Source: an uncultured Clostridium sp. (GTDB lineage: Bacteria; Bacillota; Clostridia; TANB77; CAG-508). From it: a stretch of 14,028 nucleotides of DNA. The stretch spans positions 1 to 14,028 of the forward strand of contig USQY01000046.1 of NCBI GenBank assembly GCA_900557045.1. The letters are read 5' to 3'. The notes under the pieces are model-generated. The model searched no databases, was not told where the DNA came from, and saw nothing but the letters and a program-made list of their open reading frames with translations. Positions within the stretch are counted from its first letter, which is position 1. The number at the start of each line of letters is the position of its first letter. Of the stretch, positions 13,895 to 14,028 are shown in pieces. A program made the translations under genes and the position numbers.

Positions 13895-13925
13895 AAAAAA
13901 ACTCCCTTTCTTTCTTAGGGAGTTT
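13895..13925 (-). terminator. Rho-independent terminator read on the minus strand
   Basis: The 9-bp stem AAACTCCCT (13899-13907) and AGGGAGTTT (13917-13925) has a 9-base loop. Seven T follow on the minus strand. It would end transcripts coming from beyond the right edge. The stretch 13788-13894 between it and the promoter above holds nothing I can identify. Confidence 0.75.
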
Positions 13926-13954
13926 ATTATAATTCGTATGCATTTTCTTAAGAG

Positions 13955-14028
13955 TGTACCCCCAAAGTAGACCTAGGAAATATATTATTTATGTTTTGAT
14001 TCGTATATAATTTAATCAGAGATTTCTA
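13955..14028. mobile_element. Possible end of an IS3-type insertion sequence, running off the window
   Basis: TGTACCCCCAAAGTAGAC at 13955-13972 looks like the terminal inverted repeat of IS3-family elements (TG start, a C-run, then AAAGTAGAC). The remaining 56 bases have no long open frame, as expected for the non-coding margin of such an element. The transposase and the second end would lie beyond 14028, so this is a motif call only. Confidence 0.35.

Overview
The window reads as a low-GC, Gram-positive-type genome (Bacillota, class Clostridia most likely; by eye about 25-30% GC). The reasons are the strong AGGAGG ribosome binding sites, TTGACA-N17-TATAAT promoters, A/T-ending codons, lipobox signal peptides and the kinds of housekeeping genes. 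It could be an uncultured gut clostridium, but I cannot place it below class level.

Left arm (1-4220): on the minus strand lies a peptidase U32 family gene. It carries a one-base insertion near its start. Near the window edge it runs in frame into about 220 bases of much higher GC content that encode a different kind of protein, a repeat segment typical of large cell-surface proteins. Next is a small plus-strand Cys/Gly-rich single-TM protein, then a minus-strand asparagine synthetase (asnB) split by a 4-bp tandem duplication.

Middle (4221-9966): a regulatory gap holds an operator-like palindrome before asnB and a tandem repeat before a consensus promoter for rpmF (ribosomal protein L32). 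Convergent to rpmF is a 493-residue protein that I read as two PIN-like nuclease domains, the second without its acidic residues. Divergent from it is the operon der (ribosome-assembly GTPase), plsY and gpsA. plsY and gpsA are successive parts of phospholipid synthesis: GpsA makes sn-glycerol-3-phosphate and PlsY acylates it. A small coiled-coil/zinc-ribbon gene follows and ends at a good terminator.

Right arm (9967-14028): a 98-residue unknown protein, a TTG-initiated lipoprotein, smpB (trans-translation), and a probable operon of two small envelope proteins (a helical-module lipoprotein and a signal-peptide/TM-anchored protein rich in Ala, Asn and Thr). After these comes a lipoprotein gene broken by a one-base frameshift. 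The last 74 bases look like one end of an IS3-type element.

The main oddities are three small indels that break otherwise recognisable genes (U32, asnB, the 13.3-13.7 kb lipoprotein), the composition break at about 215-222, the tandem PIN-like protein, and several unusual inverted or tandem repeats. der, plsY, gpsA, rpmF and smpB all look intact. I saw no tRNA, rRNA, tmRNA, CRISPR array or clear riboswitch. I did not find a convincing complete new multi-gene system; the most original single items are the PIN-like protein and the Cys-rich membrane peptide.
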